Shown one piece after another: positions 8,992 to 16,421 of a stretch of DNA of 19,908 bases; positions within the stretch are counted from its first letter, which is position 1; each line of letters begins with the position of its first letter. Made by a program: the position numbers and the translations under genes. Origin of the DNA: Bacillota bacterium (GTDB taxonomy: Bacteria; Bacillota; Clostridia; Acetivibrionales; DSM-2933); contig JAEYYB010000025.1 in the NCBI GenBank assembly GCA_023430975.1, positions 1-19,908 of the forward strand. Reading direction: 5' to 3'. The notes beneath the pieces are model-generated. The model saw only the letters and a program-made list of their open reading frames with translations, was not told the origin of the DNA and did no database searches.

Positions 8992-9194
8992 TAACCCAAA
9001 ATGAAATCAGGATCGTTTTTAATAAGGAGTTGATAAGCGTCGGGGAGAGTGATATTGTAATTAAATCAACAACTCAGGATGCAATTAATGTTACGGGTAG
9101 TGAATCAACTACTGTTAATGGAAAAACAGAGACGATTTTTATCCTGGACACAAATATTTCCCCTGATGCAAAAGATTTAAATAATTCATCTTAA
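8961..9194 (+). pseudogene. Out-of-frame continuation of the surface protein, truncated at a repeat junction
   Basis: From about 8967 the frame one base earlier stays open and reads AKLITQNEIRIVFNKELI and then a further Ig-like domain, ending at TAA 9192-9194. A single-base change in the AAAAATTT run at 8962-8969 would join it to the upstream gene. The last codons already lie in the second copy of the 41-bp repeat (from 9178), which belongs to the acpH upstream region. The natural 3' end of the surface-protein gene has therefore been lost at this junction. Confidence 0.75.
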
Positions 9195-9218
9195 TCCCTT
9201 CTATTGACGTTATAATTA
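9178..9218. repeat. 41-bp direct repeat, copy 2
   Basis: This is a perfect copy of 4656-4696. It marks the right junction of the 4.5-kb block with the IS5 remnant and surface-protein gene. The following 9219-9354 holds only very short reading frames and no recognised gene; it may be the original upstream flank of the AcpH-like gene. Confidence 0.9.
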
Positions 9219-9354
9219 AAAAGTACTATGTGTATTTACCATAGAATTCAGCAACATTGTCGTTCGTACCCTCCTATTTGACTTCCTGCTGTAAAAGAGT
9301 GTGATATATTCCTCCTGAAGAGTTGTTGGGGAATATGTATTCAAAATCAATATC

Positions 9355-9403
9355 GAGACTGTGAGAAGTAGTGTGTAAAAACAAAACTTCTCACAGTTTT
9401 TTT
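9355..9403. mobile_element. IS256-type left terminal inverted repeat with terminator-like hairpin
   Basis: The end starts GAGACTGTGAGAAG and contains the GTGTAAAA typical of IS256-family termini. Positions 9358-9369 and 9386-9397 form a perfect 12-bp stem followed by seven T, so it could also stop incoming transcription. It lies about 120 bases before a truncated IS256 transposase. An inverted, nearly identical copy is at 14353-14399. Confidence 0.75.
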
Positions 9404-9475
9404 ATGTACTTCTGAAAAAACTGCTGGGAAATGTCAAAAGTTACTAAGTAGGATTTTTTAGGAGGCATGGGAAAT

Positions 9476-9784
9476 ATGAATACACAAAAAGCATTAGGAA
9501 ATATGGGAAATAGGTTAAATTTTAATGAAGAAATTAAAAAATGTAAGACTCAGGATGATTTGTTTGGCGAAAACGGATTAATGAAGAAATTTGTTAAAGA
9601 AGCACTTGAAAGTATGTTGCAAGCTGAAATGGAAGAGCATCTAGGACGAAAGAAACACGAAAGAATAGATGATAATGAGCCAAACTACAGAAATGGAATC
9701 CGCCTGAAAATGATAATGGAACCCTCATTAAACCAAATCCTTTTTCAGGATTATTTTCCTTATCGACTTCTACTAAGGATATAA
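9476..9784 (+). pseudogene. IS256-family transposase, N-terminal fragment
   Basis: ATG 9476 is preferred over 9467 because AGGAGG at 9460-9465 then has normal spacing. About 75 residues match the start of Mutator/IS256 transposases: a TQDDLFGENGLMKKFVKEAL segment, then MLQAEMEEHLG and NYRNG. Homology stops near 9700-9715. The remaining codons to 9784 are the antisense strand of the neighbouring truncated gene and are not transposase. The DDE catalytic domain is absent, so the element is inactive. Confidence 0.85.
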
Positions 9785-10241
9785 CATCTCCACAATCCGA
9801 TTGTGTCAGGACGAAGTCATATCTAACTTCAATCCATATTTCTTCTTCTTCATCATCATCAAAATATGATATTTCAATAAAATACAAATCTTTTCTTCTC
9901 CACTTGAAATGCTCTACACTTTCACCAAACATGACGCTTCTACTTGTGATTTTGCCTTTTCCATCAGCATCAAATTTCCATGATTCGTTCATCATGGTTG
10001 AAAATGTACCTTCAAATGAGGTCCATTCGCCAATTAAATCATACTTGAATTTTTCTCTCAATTTTTCAATCTGTTGTTTTTGGCTCTCTATATGAAGATC
10101 GTTCAAGCGTTTTATGGCCTTTTTATGATTTCGTTTTTCTATTTCAGCAAAAATCAGGATAATTACCAGAACTACAGTAAGAATGATAATTACATAGGGT
10201 GATTTGAAGTTCAATTTTTCACCTTCTTTTAGTATTTTCAT
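9594..10241 (-). CDS. Membrane-anchored lipocalin-like protein of unknown function, 3' truncated
   Basis: One membrane helix (residues about 15-33) is followed by a charged, coiled-coil-prone stretch (35-66) and a soluble beta-rich domain. That domain starts DLIGEW and has alternating strands with a WKFDADGKG turn, which resembles lipocalin-like domains. ATG 10241 has no clear ribosome binding site; TTG 10214, preceded by AAGGTG, may be the real start. The sequence after about residue 175 (below about 9715) is the antisense of the IS256 transposase fragment, so the original C-terminus is gone and the final 35-40 residues are foreign. It probably acts outside the cytoplasmic membrane if it acts at all. 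I do not recognise a specific family. Confidence 0.55.
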   Translation of the reverse strand: MKILKEGEKLNFKSPYVIIILTVVLVIILIFAEIEKRNHKKAIKRLNDLHIESQKQQIEKLREKFKYDLIGEWTSFEGTFSTMMNESWKFDADGKGKITSRSVMFGESVEHFKWRRKDLYFIEISYFDDDEEEEIWIEVRYDFVLTQSDCGDVISLVEVDKENNPEKGFGLMRVPLSFSGGFHFCSLAHYHLFFRVSFVLDALPFQLATYFQVLL

Positions 10242-10286
10242 GCAAATTGTTTTTTTGTATTACAAATTGTAACTTTTTTCTGCCAA

Positions 10287-10553
10287 TTACAACCCAAATA
10301 AAGACTCTTTTATAAACCTTTGCTTTCCGTTGAATATCCAGTAATTCTCGTCTTTTGCCATGTTGAGCATTTTTTCTGAGCCATGTTCTTCAGCGTATTT
10401 CCTTTCTTTTAATGTGATCGGAACCATCCAGAGCTGGTTCACTTTATCGCCTCTCAAATCCGGCATGTTCTTTAAGGGAACATTTTGGGGCTGCGATAGT
10501 AAAACGTATTCGAGGCTCTTTTTTATTCCATTATATCTGACAAAGAGGAACAT
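10287..10553 (-). pseudogene. Suppressor-of-fused (SUFU) domain C-terminal fragment
   Basis: The 88 codons include a NQLWMVPITLKERKYAEEHG segment, like the conserved end of bacterial suppressor-of-fused domains (VPIT followed by an acidic/aromatic helix and a GSE turn). The usual 150 or more preceding residues are missing, and no ribosome binding site precedes the ATG at 10553. Bacterial SUFU proteins are often found in toxin-immunity or polymorphic-toxin loci. Here only the tail remains. The family assignment is moderate. Confidence 0.55.
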
Positions 10554-10660
10554 GGCAATTTATATCAAGGGAATTGTAAATTTTAATATTTGCAATTTCT
10601 ATTGATTAAGTGAGAATTATTGTGTATATTATTTAAAACTGTGAAGAAGGTTGTTAAGTT

Positions 10661-11603
10661 ATGAAGATTACGTCAAAGTTAAATGAACGTTTTTGCAAAG
10701 ATATGAACATACCGATAAAACTGTTTGAAGAACCATATTTTGAGAGTAGACTTAAGCTTTACGATGCTGTTTTTGGCACATTAGCCAAATATGACTTGTT
10801 TCTGGATACAATAGGCAGGTTTCAGTCTGAACAGAGTTATTTTGAAGCATACAACAAGTTAAAGGACGATGTGATTTCATATCTGCAATCAAACGAGGCT
10901 ATGAAGGTTTTTGCATCAGATGAGGATTTTAACAGGCACTCAATCAAAAATACCGGTTTTTGCTCGAAGGATTATTTTTAAGCAAACCTTTGATGGAAAG
11001 TATTTTCTTAGTGTAGACATGAAAAAAGCCAATTTCACGGCACTAAAGAAATATGACCCCGCCATTGTAGGTGGGAAAGCTACATATGAAGAATTTATAG
11101 GTATGTTTACAGAACATGAATACTTTAAATCCAGTAAATATATAAGGCAAGTGGTATTTGGAAATCTTAATCCCAGAAGGCAGGTAACATACGAGAAGTA
11201 TCTTATGGACGGGGTATTGACACAGCTTCTTGAGTTTACGCAAAAAGAGTCTATAGTTTTTTATTCAAATGATGAGATTGTTTTGGATCTATCTTATTTG
11301 GTGTCGGAGGAAGAAAGAAATATGCTTTCCGAAAAAGTGCAGTTTGTGTTGGAGGTCAAAGATAAAGAGGGTATCAGTCTAAGGCAGGAAGTGTTTTTGC
11401 TAAGATATATACCGAATTCACAGGGGTATATAAGGCGTTTTGTGAATAAAGAGGGGTATGACTTTAAGTGTATTGATGCAATTATGATGCCTTTTGTATT
11501 GCGGGCTTATGCAGGGGAACAGGTAATGGAAGAGGACATGGTGTTCAGATATGAAGGCAAGCTAGCAAAATTGATTGAAGTACCTGAAATAGAGGTTGTA
11601 TAA
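10661..11603 (+). pseudogene. Unknown conserved-looking protein with faint polymerase-palm-like motifs, frameshifted
   Basis: The start at ATG 10661 follows AGAAGG. The first frame gives about 106 residues, ending FCSKDYF at TAA 10979-10981. The protein clearly continues in the next frame as KQTFDGKYFLSVDMKKANF and runs to 11603. Removing one T from the TTTTT at 10975-10979 joins the two into about 313 residues. Features seen: SVDMKKANFTALK, SSKYIRQVVFGNLNPRRQ and YSNDEIVLDL. The first and last recall motifs A and C (an HDE-like acidic pair) of family A-like polymerase palms, but this is only a visual similarity. No signal peptide or membrane helix is seen. It lies 69 bases upstream of the solute-binding protein gene on the same strand. 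Function unknown. Confidence 0.65.
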
Positions 11604-11672
11604 GTTGTTCGTAATGTAGGTAGACAGGTGAAAACTACATAAAAAGAAAATAAAAAGTTGGGATGGTTTATT

Positions 11673-13331
11673 ATGAAAAGAAAAGCTGTTTTATTGTGCT
11701 TAGTAATTCTAGTTATTATTACTGGTAGTTTATATTCAAATGCCACACAAATTATATTGAAAGTTAATTACCCCAAAATGGTACTGGATAATGATGAAAT
11801 AGATATAGGATATTATGAAAAAGTTGTACCGGTTATAGTAAATAACAGAACCATGGTGCCCATTAGATCAATTGTGACGGTGCTAGGTGGCGTTGTTAAT
11901 TGGGATGATAACGATGAAAAGATTTCTATAGAGTATAATGACAGGAAAATTGAAATGAGGGTAAATGATAACAATATTACTGTTGATGGTGAGGGCAGGC
12001 ATTCTGACGTTCCTCCTATGATTATAGGGGATCGGACAATGGTTCCATTGAGATTTGTTTCAGAAAATTTTGGACTTTCAGTTAACTGGGATGGCAAGAA
12101 TAAGAAAATTACCATAAATACCAATCAACAGGATTTTGAAAAATATAAAGGACAAATATCTTTTTGGCATTACAATGTTGAAGAATCGGCTGGCATAGTT
12201 AAGGCTTTCAATAAAGTGTACCCGAATATTGCCGTTAATTTAACTGTTAATACCCTGAAAAATATGGAATATCAAAATAAATTAACAGCTGCAATAAGGG
12301 CTGGTTCTGAAGTGCCGGATATTTTTGCCTCTGAAGGATCTTTTGTAAAACGATTTGTTGATGATAATGATTTTTATATGGATATAAGTGATAGAGCAAG
12401 AGAGTTATCAGGAAATATGGTACCCTATACAATTGATTTGGGAACAAACTATCAAGGAGAAATCAAAGCCCTATCAAATCAAGTTTCAGTAGGGTCGATT
12501 ATTTATAAAAAATCGGTTGCTAAAAAATACTTAGGGACAAATGATCCGATTAAAATAGCAGAGATGTTTTCTACAGAAGAAAATATGCTGGAAACCGGAA
12601 AAAAGCTTAAGGAAAAAAGTAAAGGCAAAGTTGCTTTATTCTGCTCTTGGGAAGACGTGGAAAAGATGTATTTGGGAGGCCGGTCAGTAGGCTGGGTAGT
12701 GAATGGTAAATTTCATATTGACCAAAAGGTTCAAAGTTTTATAGACCTTGCTAAAAAGTTAGTGTCAAATAAGTATGAGACAGGCTATAGTGAGGGGACA
12801 AGTGGATATAATGCTGCTATTGCAAGTGATGAAAGTTTTCTTGCAACCGTTTTACCGCCATCAGGAATAAGCCAAATAATTGGTAAAATTGATAAAAAGG
12901 CTTATGAAGGCAGAAGGTGGGGAATAGCAGAGCCGCCATTTTCATTTGGGTGTGGTGGAACTTGGTATGGAATAAGTAATACTTCACAGGAAAAAGAGTT
13001 GTCCTGGAAAATGCTGAAGTTTATTACAATAGATACATATGCTATGAAGAATTGGGCAGTAAAAAATGATGATTTACCGAATAATATGGATTTGTTAAGC
13101 AATAAAATCCCTTATAGCAAATATGTTAATACCAACTTGGCAGAATTTTATGAGCCTATAATGAGAGATATCAATGGTAAAATATATTCCAAATATGATG
13201 ATATGATTAATCAATCGTTCAATAAGATTTTAAACTCATATCTTAACGGTAAAATAGCTTCAAAAGCAGAATTAATTAAACTGTTTAAGAGTGAAGTAGA
13301 GAATTTAAATATTATAAAAGCTGATAATTAG
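11673..13331 (+). CDS. Copper-amine-oxidase-N-type domain fused to extracellular solute-binding protein
   Basis: ATG 11673 is chosen because GGGATGG lies just upstream; TTG 11658 is poorer. Residues 1-25 form a signal peptide ending in SNA with no lipobox cysteine. Residues about 45-150 hold two copies of the stalk motif found in copper amine oxidase N-terminal domains (NNRTMVPIR..V..LGG and GDRTMVPLRFVSENFG, each followed by VNWD). Residues about 155-540 are a family 1 (sugar-type) ABC solute-binding domain: ISFWHYN at its start, then VPDIFASEG, SVGSIIYKK and a late WGIAEPPFSFG. No permease or ATPase gene is nearby. Inferred role: a wall-associated binder of oligosaccharide or another ligand, or a sensor partner. 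It is intact within a region of broken genes. Confidence 0.85.
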   Translation: MKRKAVLLCLVILVIITGSLYSNATQIILKVNYPKMVLDNDEIDIGYYEKVVPVIVNNRTMVPIRSIVTVLGGVVNWDDNDEKISIEYNDRKIEMRVNDNNITVDGEGRHSDVPPMIIGDRTMVPLRFVSENFGLSVNWDGKNKKITINTNQQDFEKYKGQISFWHYNVEESAGIVKAFNKVYPNIAVNLTVNTLKNMEYQNKLTAAIRAGSEVPDIFASEGSFVKRFVDDNDFYMDISDRARELSGNMVPYTIDLGTNYQGEIKALSNQVSVGSIIYKKSVAKKYLGTNDPIKIAEMFSTEENMLETGKKLKEKSKGKVALFCSWEDVEKMYLGGRSVGWVVNGKFHIDQKVQSFIDLAKKLVSNKYETGYSEGTSGYNAAIASDESFLATVLPPSGISQIIGKIDKKAYEGRRWGIAEPPFSFGCGGTWYGISNTSQEKELSWKMLKFITIDTYAMKNWAVKNDDLPNNMDLLSNKIPYSKYVNTNLAEFYEPIMRDINGKIYSKYDDMINQSFNKILNSYLNGKIASKAELIKLFKSEVENLNIIKADN

Positions 13332-13458
13332 AATCAATATTTGTGAAGAATGTGATTCTATATGGTTAATGGCAGCAATTCTTCAACATATAATGTTAAC
13401 GGGCTTCCTCTGCGGTCCATAGATGAAAAAGCTCCGATTCATATGTATTACTTCCAAT

Positions 13459-13599
13459 TTAAGCTTCACTGTGTGTAATAATAAGTGAACCCGCACCATA
13501 AGTTTTGCCTGCTGCATTGGCCAAACGATTGCGGGCTTGGACAGCAAAGAGGCCTGAAGAATAGGATCCTCCGGTAATACCATCAGGGAACAAATTCAT
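13459..13599 (-). other. Orphan 46-codon reading frame, possible gene fragment
   Basis: Minus-strand ATG 13599 reads MNLFPDGITGGSY and then a hydrophilic stretch with ARNRLANAAGKTYGAGSL, ending at TAA 13461-13459. The composition looks protein-like, but I do not recognise the family and no good ribosome binding site is present. It sits between the solute-binding gene and the chemotaxis-receptor remnant, overlapping no real gene. It may be the tail of a lost gene. Confidence 0.3.
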
Positions 13600-14303
13600 C
13601 TTCTAACATGAGCCAGAAGTCTAAGGATACAGCAGAAGTAACCAGAGAGGGCCAGGATAAAATGAAAATGATGTCCAGGCAAATGTTGGAGATAGATCAG
13701 TTTGTTGATAGCACATCTGTAGCAATAGGTGAAGTAAATGAAGAAAGTGTGAAAATTGATAATATTGTTTCTATGATAAAAGAAATATCCAATCAGACAA
13801 AATTATTATCATTAAATGCTTCAATAGAGGCTGCAAGGGCTGGTGAGCATGGCAAAGGGTTTTCAGTTGTAGCATCAGAAATTCGCAATCTTGCTATTAA
13901 CTCACATAATGCTTCTCAATAAGTTAACTTAAGTATAAAACTGATACAAGAGAAAATCCGCCAGGTTAATGAATTAGTGCAGAATGGACTTCAAACAGTA
14001 GTTTGTGGTAAAGAGTCAGCTAGTATAGCCGAGCAGTTGTTTGATCAAATTAAGACAAATTCCGAAGAAGTGCTTAAACAAGCAGAGTCTCTGAGCTGTA
14101 TCAATGAGCGGCTTTTACAATCAGCTCATAAGGTTGCTGAGGAGATGGGTACAGTAGCTGCTATATCAGATAAATCATCCGCTTCGGTTCAAGGAGTTCT
14201 TGCTAATGCAGATGTTCAGCAAAAGCGAGTTAGTAGTATGGTAGAAAGTATTGAAGATCTAACTAAGTTGATGAAAACTTTGGATCAGAATATAAATCAA
14301 TAA
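13578..14303 (+). pseudogene. Methyl-accepting chemotaxis protein, signalling-domain remnant
   Basis: The reading frame contains the highly conserved receptor hairpin tip: IKEISNQTKLLSLNAS, then IEAARAGEHGKGFSVVASEIR. This is the region that contacts CheA and CheW. An in-frame TAA at 13920-13922 interrupts it right after NASQ, and the same frame then stays open to 14303 through a long coiled coil (SIKLIQEKIRQVNE and on). The N-terminal sensor, membrane helices and HAMP domain are absent; in-frame sequence begins only after TAA 13575. It is a truncated gene with a nonsense mutation and is not expected to work. Confidence 0.88.
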
Positions 14304-14352
14304 TATAAATAAATTTTTGTGTCATTAGAATGTGCTTATCTTGGAAAAAATA

Positions 14353-14399
14353 CGAGACTGTGAGAAGTTTTGTTTTACACACTACTTCTCACAGTCTCG
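14353..14399. mobile_element. Solo IS256-type end, inverted relative to 9355
   Basis: A perfect 16-bp stem (14353-14368 with 14384-14399) encloses a 15-base loop. The loop TTTGTTTTACACACT is the inverse complement of the loop at the 9355 end, except for one A, so the two are homologous IS ends and not chance terminators. No transposase remnant adjoins it. It could still act as a bidirectional terminator between the chemotaxis relic and the PNPOx-like gene. Confidence 0.7.
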
Positions 14400-14417
14400 G
14401 CATGCTGGATTATTTAT

Positions 14418-14888
14418 TCACTCAATGGTAAAGATATCAAACTCAAACGGAAATTCTTCTGCTGTTTTTGCATGGAAATCCACCTTATACCCTATTCCAT
14501 CTTTATAAAAGAAACCAGAATCAAGTTCGATCTTTACATAGCACATATTTTCATCATTTTCATTGTTGTGCTTAAAATACCAAGATGAAAATACTTCTAT
14601 TAATTTACTTCTAATATTTTTATTTTCATCTTTCAACGGATGCCCTAAAAGATAAGCTGTACCGCTAAATCGGTATAGCTTATTGCATAATGCCACTTTC
14701 TCATTTTCACGCATTTCAATAACCTTTTGCGACTTTGCATAAGTGACTGTGTAAAATGCACCATCTTCATAAAATGTATCAATGAATCTGACAGACGGCA
14801 CATTTTCCTTTGAAGTTGCTAATGCAAACTGATAGTCTCTGCTAAACAGTTCAGCTAAAGCATTAAGGCTTTTCTTATAAGTTGACAT
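14418..14888 (-). CDS. Pyridoxamine 5'-phosphate oxidase-like (split-barrel flavin) protein
   Basis: This 156-residue protein has the split-barrel layout of the PNPOx-like family: a helical start, then FALATSKENVPSVRFIDT, an FYTVTYAKSQKVIEM strand-helix, an AYLLGHPLKDEN segment and a KIELDSGFFYKDG strand near the end. Relatives bind FMN or F420/heme and include general stress proteins and small-molecule reductases; the exact substrate is not predictable. A GGAGG ribosome binding site lies 8 bases before the ATG. It is convergent with the chemotaxis relic and divergent from the LRR-dockerin relic. The gene appears intact. Confidence 0.82.
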   Translation of the reverse strand: MSTYKKSLNALAELFSRDYQFALATSKENVPSVRFIDTFYEDGAFYTVTYAKSQKVIEMRENEKVALCNKLYRFSGTAYLLGHPLKDENKNIRSKLIEVFSSWYFKHNNENDENMCYVKIELDSGFFYKDGIGYKVDFHAKTAEEFPFEFDIFTIE

Positions 14889-15025
14889 TAATCATTCCTC
14901 CATTCAAACCATAAATAATCTATATGTTGTTTTTCAAACTACACAAAGCTCAACAAATTCATCAAAGTCAGGTATCTCAGTATATATGTTTTGCAATAAT
15001 CATTTTACATTTTTAATTATAGCAC

Positions 15026-15425
15026 ATGTGCATTCCAAAGGTGCTTCAAATATTGGAGCTTTGCATTCTCGTCTGCAAAAACCTTACTGTAATAAATATA
15101 CAGGAAAGTGTTTCGGTAATTAGTATTGATACCTTTGATGGTTGCAGCAAACTAGCTTCTATTAACGTCGATGTTGCTAATACAAATAGGCTCAAAAAAT
15201 TCAGCATCCTTATGGGCTGTTGATATTAATAATGATAATGTAATTAACATGTCTGATATAGTGAAAATAGACAAAGTCTTTAGTTCTTGTCCAGATGATG
15301 TAGATTTTAATAAAGATTATGATTTTAATAAAGATAACATAATAAATATTACAGATATTATGATTATGCAAAATATTTTAATCGGAAGGGTCATGTGGTG
15401 GAATTTGCCATATGACGCCATTTGA
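15026..15425 (+). pseudogene. Leucine-rich-repeat (BspA-like) plus dockerin protein, decayed
   Basis: Up to about 15185 the sequence encodes an LRR_5-type repeat (NLTVINIQESVSVI, then FDGCSKLASINV). Just upstream two one-base losses within about 20 bases hide the preceding repeat, which would read IGAFAFSSCKNL. A further frame change near 15190 leads into a dockerin: VDINNDNVINMSDIVKI and DFNKDNIINITDIMIM, two calcium-binding loops, ending at TGA 15423-15425. LRR-dockerin fusions are known cellulosome components. There is no signal peptide or start region left, so this is the 3' tail of a lost gene. Confidence 0.8.
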
Positions 15426-15498
15426 CTAATTTTTAGAAGAATCAATGGAGACTTTGCCACAGTTTTACCGATATTTAAACAAAATAAATGTGTTATAA

Positions 15499-15526
15499 TT
15501 GTCTCATATTTTATGCTATGTATAAT
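15499..15526 (+). promoter_or_regulatory. Possible sigma-A promoter for the VTC-DUF4956-CotH cluster
   Basis: TTGTCT at 15499-15504, a 16-base spacer and TATAAT at 15521-15526 lie just before the AAGGAGGTGA ribosome binding site of the first gene. A second TATAAT occurs at 15494-15499 without a convincing -35. Consensus match only. Confidence 0.45.
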
Positions 15527-15557
15527 AAATAAAGAAATTTTACAAGGAGGTGAATCA

Positions 15558-16244
15558 ATGCGAAAACTGAAATACCGCCATGAGATCAAGCACTATATAA
15601 ATGTTCATGACTGTTCAATATTAAGAAGTAAATTGAGGCATATTATGAGTCTTGATTCTCATGCAGGAGCTGATGGTAATTACCTTATAAGGAGCTTATA
15701 TTTTGAGACTCCTGACGACAAAGCACTTATGGAGAAGATTACAGGTGTGGACAACCGTGAAAAGTTCCGTATCCGTTTGTACAATAATGACCATTCCTAT
15801 ATTAAGCTCGAAAAAAAGTCAAAGATTAATGGACTTACGGCAAAACAAAGTGCTAAACTTACGAAAGAGCAATGCAGTAATATTATAAAAGGGGACATCG
15901 AATGGATGAGGGATTGTGAAATGCCTGTCATTAATGAAATGTACTTCAAAATGAAGCATCAGCAGTTGAAACCTCGTACCATTGTTGACTATCTCAGAGA
16001 AGCGTATGTTTTAAAGGCTGGCAATGTGAGGGTTACACTGGATAAATCAATAAAAACGGGGCTTCAGAGTATCGACTTGTTCGATAATAGCCTGCCTACC
16101 GTGGAAACCCTTGATAAAAGGATAGCAGTGCTTGAGGTAAAGTATGATGAGTTTTTGCCGGAAATGATAAATGACATTATTCAGCTTGGTGAACGGCATA
16201 AACTGTCAGTATCGAAATATGCACTTTGCCGTATGTATGGTTAG
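15558..16244 (+). CDS. VTC-domain polyphosphate polymerase-like protein
   Basis: ATG 15558 is the start because AAGGAGGTGA lies 6 bases upstream; the open frame extends back to 15513 without a ribosome binding site. The 228-residue protein is a complete VTC domain, a triphosphate-tunnel fold related to the yeast vacuolar transporter chaperone catalytic subunit. Visible motifs are YRHEIKHYI at the start, RSLYFETPDDKALMEKITG, REKFRIRLYN, IKLEKKSK and VLEVKYDEFLP. The alternating Arg/Lys and Glu residues are those lining the nucleotide/polyphosphate tunnel. Eukaryotic members make polyphosphate from ATP; bacterial members are little tested. It is cytosolic by sequence and is followed by a membrane protein gene, which could tether it. 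Confidence 0.88.
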   Translation: MRKLKYRHEIKHYINVHDCSILRSKLRHIMSLDSHAGADGNYLIRSLYFETPDDKALMEKITGVDNREKFRIRLYNNDHSYIKLEKKSKINGLTAKQSAKLTKEQCSNIIKGDIEWMRDCEMPVINEMYFKMKHQQLKPRTIVDYLREAYVLKAGNVRVTLDKSIKTGLQSIDLFDNSLPTVETLDKRIAVLEVKYDEFLPEMINDIIQLGERHKLSVSKYALCRMYG

Positions 16245-16325
16245 ACATTCCATTACTCGTGAACGCACGCTCAAAACGGGAAGTAATATTTCAATCATGC
16301 CTTAATTAATAAAAGCTTTTAAGAT

Positions 16326-16375
16326 AATTTCCAGTGAGTTGAAGCATCAAAAAGTGAGGATTGTAACTGGAAATT
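16326..16375 (+). repeat. Perfect 10-bp inverted repeat upstream of the DUF4956 gene
   Basis: AATTTCCAGT at 16326-16335 pairs perfectly with ACTGGAAATT at 16366-16375 around a 30-base loop. It sits in the 177-base gap between the VTC and DUF4956 genes. There is no T run after it, so it is not a standard terminator. It could be an RNA structure or a protein site. Confidence 0.45.
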
Positions 16376-16421
16376 CCTGTTTAAATCCTTACAAAACCTA
16401 TTATACGAGGGAGAAATTAAC

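Noticed and set aside
13383..13583. 66-codon minus-strand frame
   Set aside because: It overlaps the better-looking 13459-13599 frame; its translation has low protein-like character and no ribosome binding site.
9355..14399. A proven composite or cargo-carrying IS256 transposon
   Set aside because: There is no matching target duplication and only one truncated transposase; two independent remnants remain equally likely.
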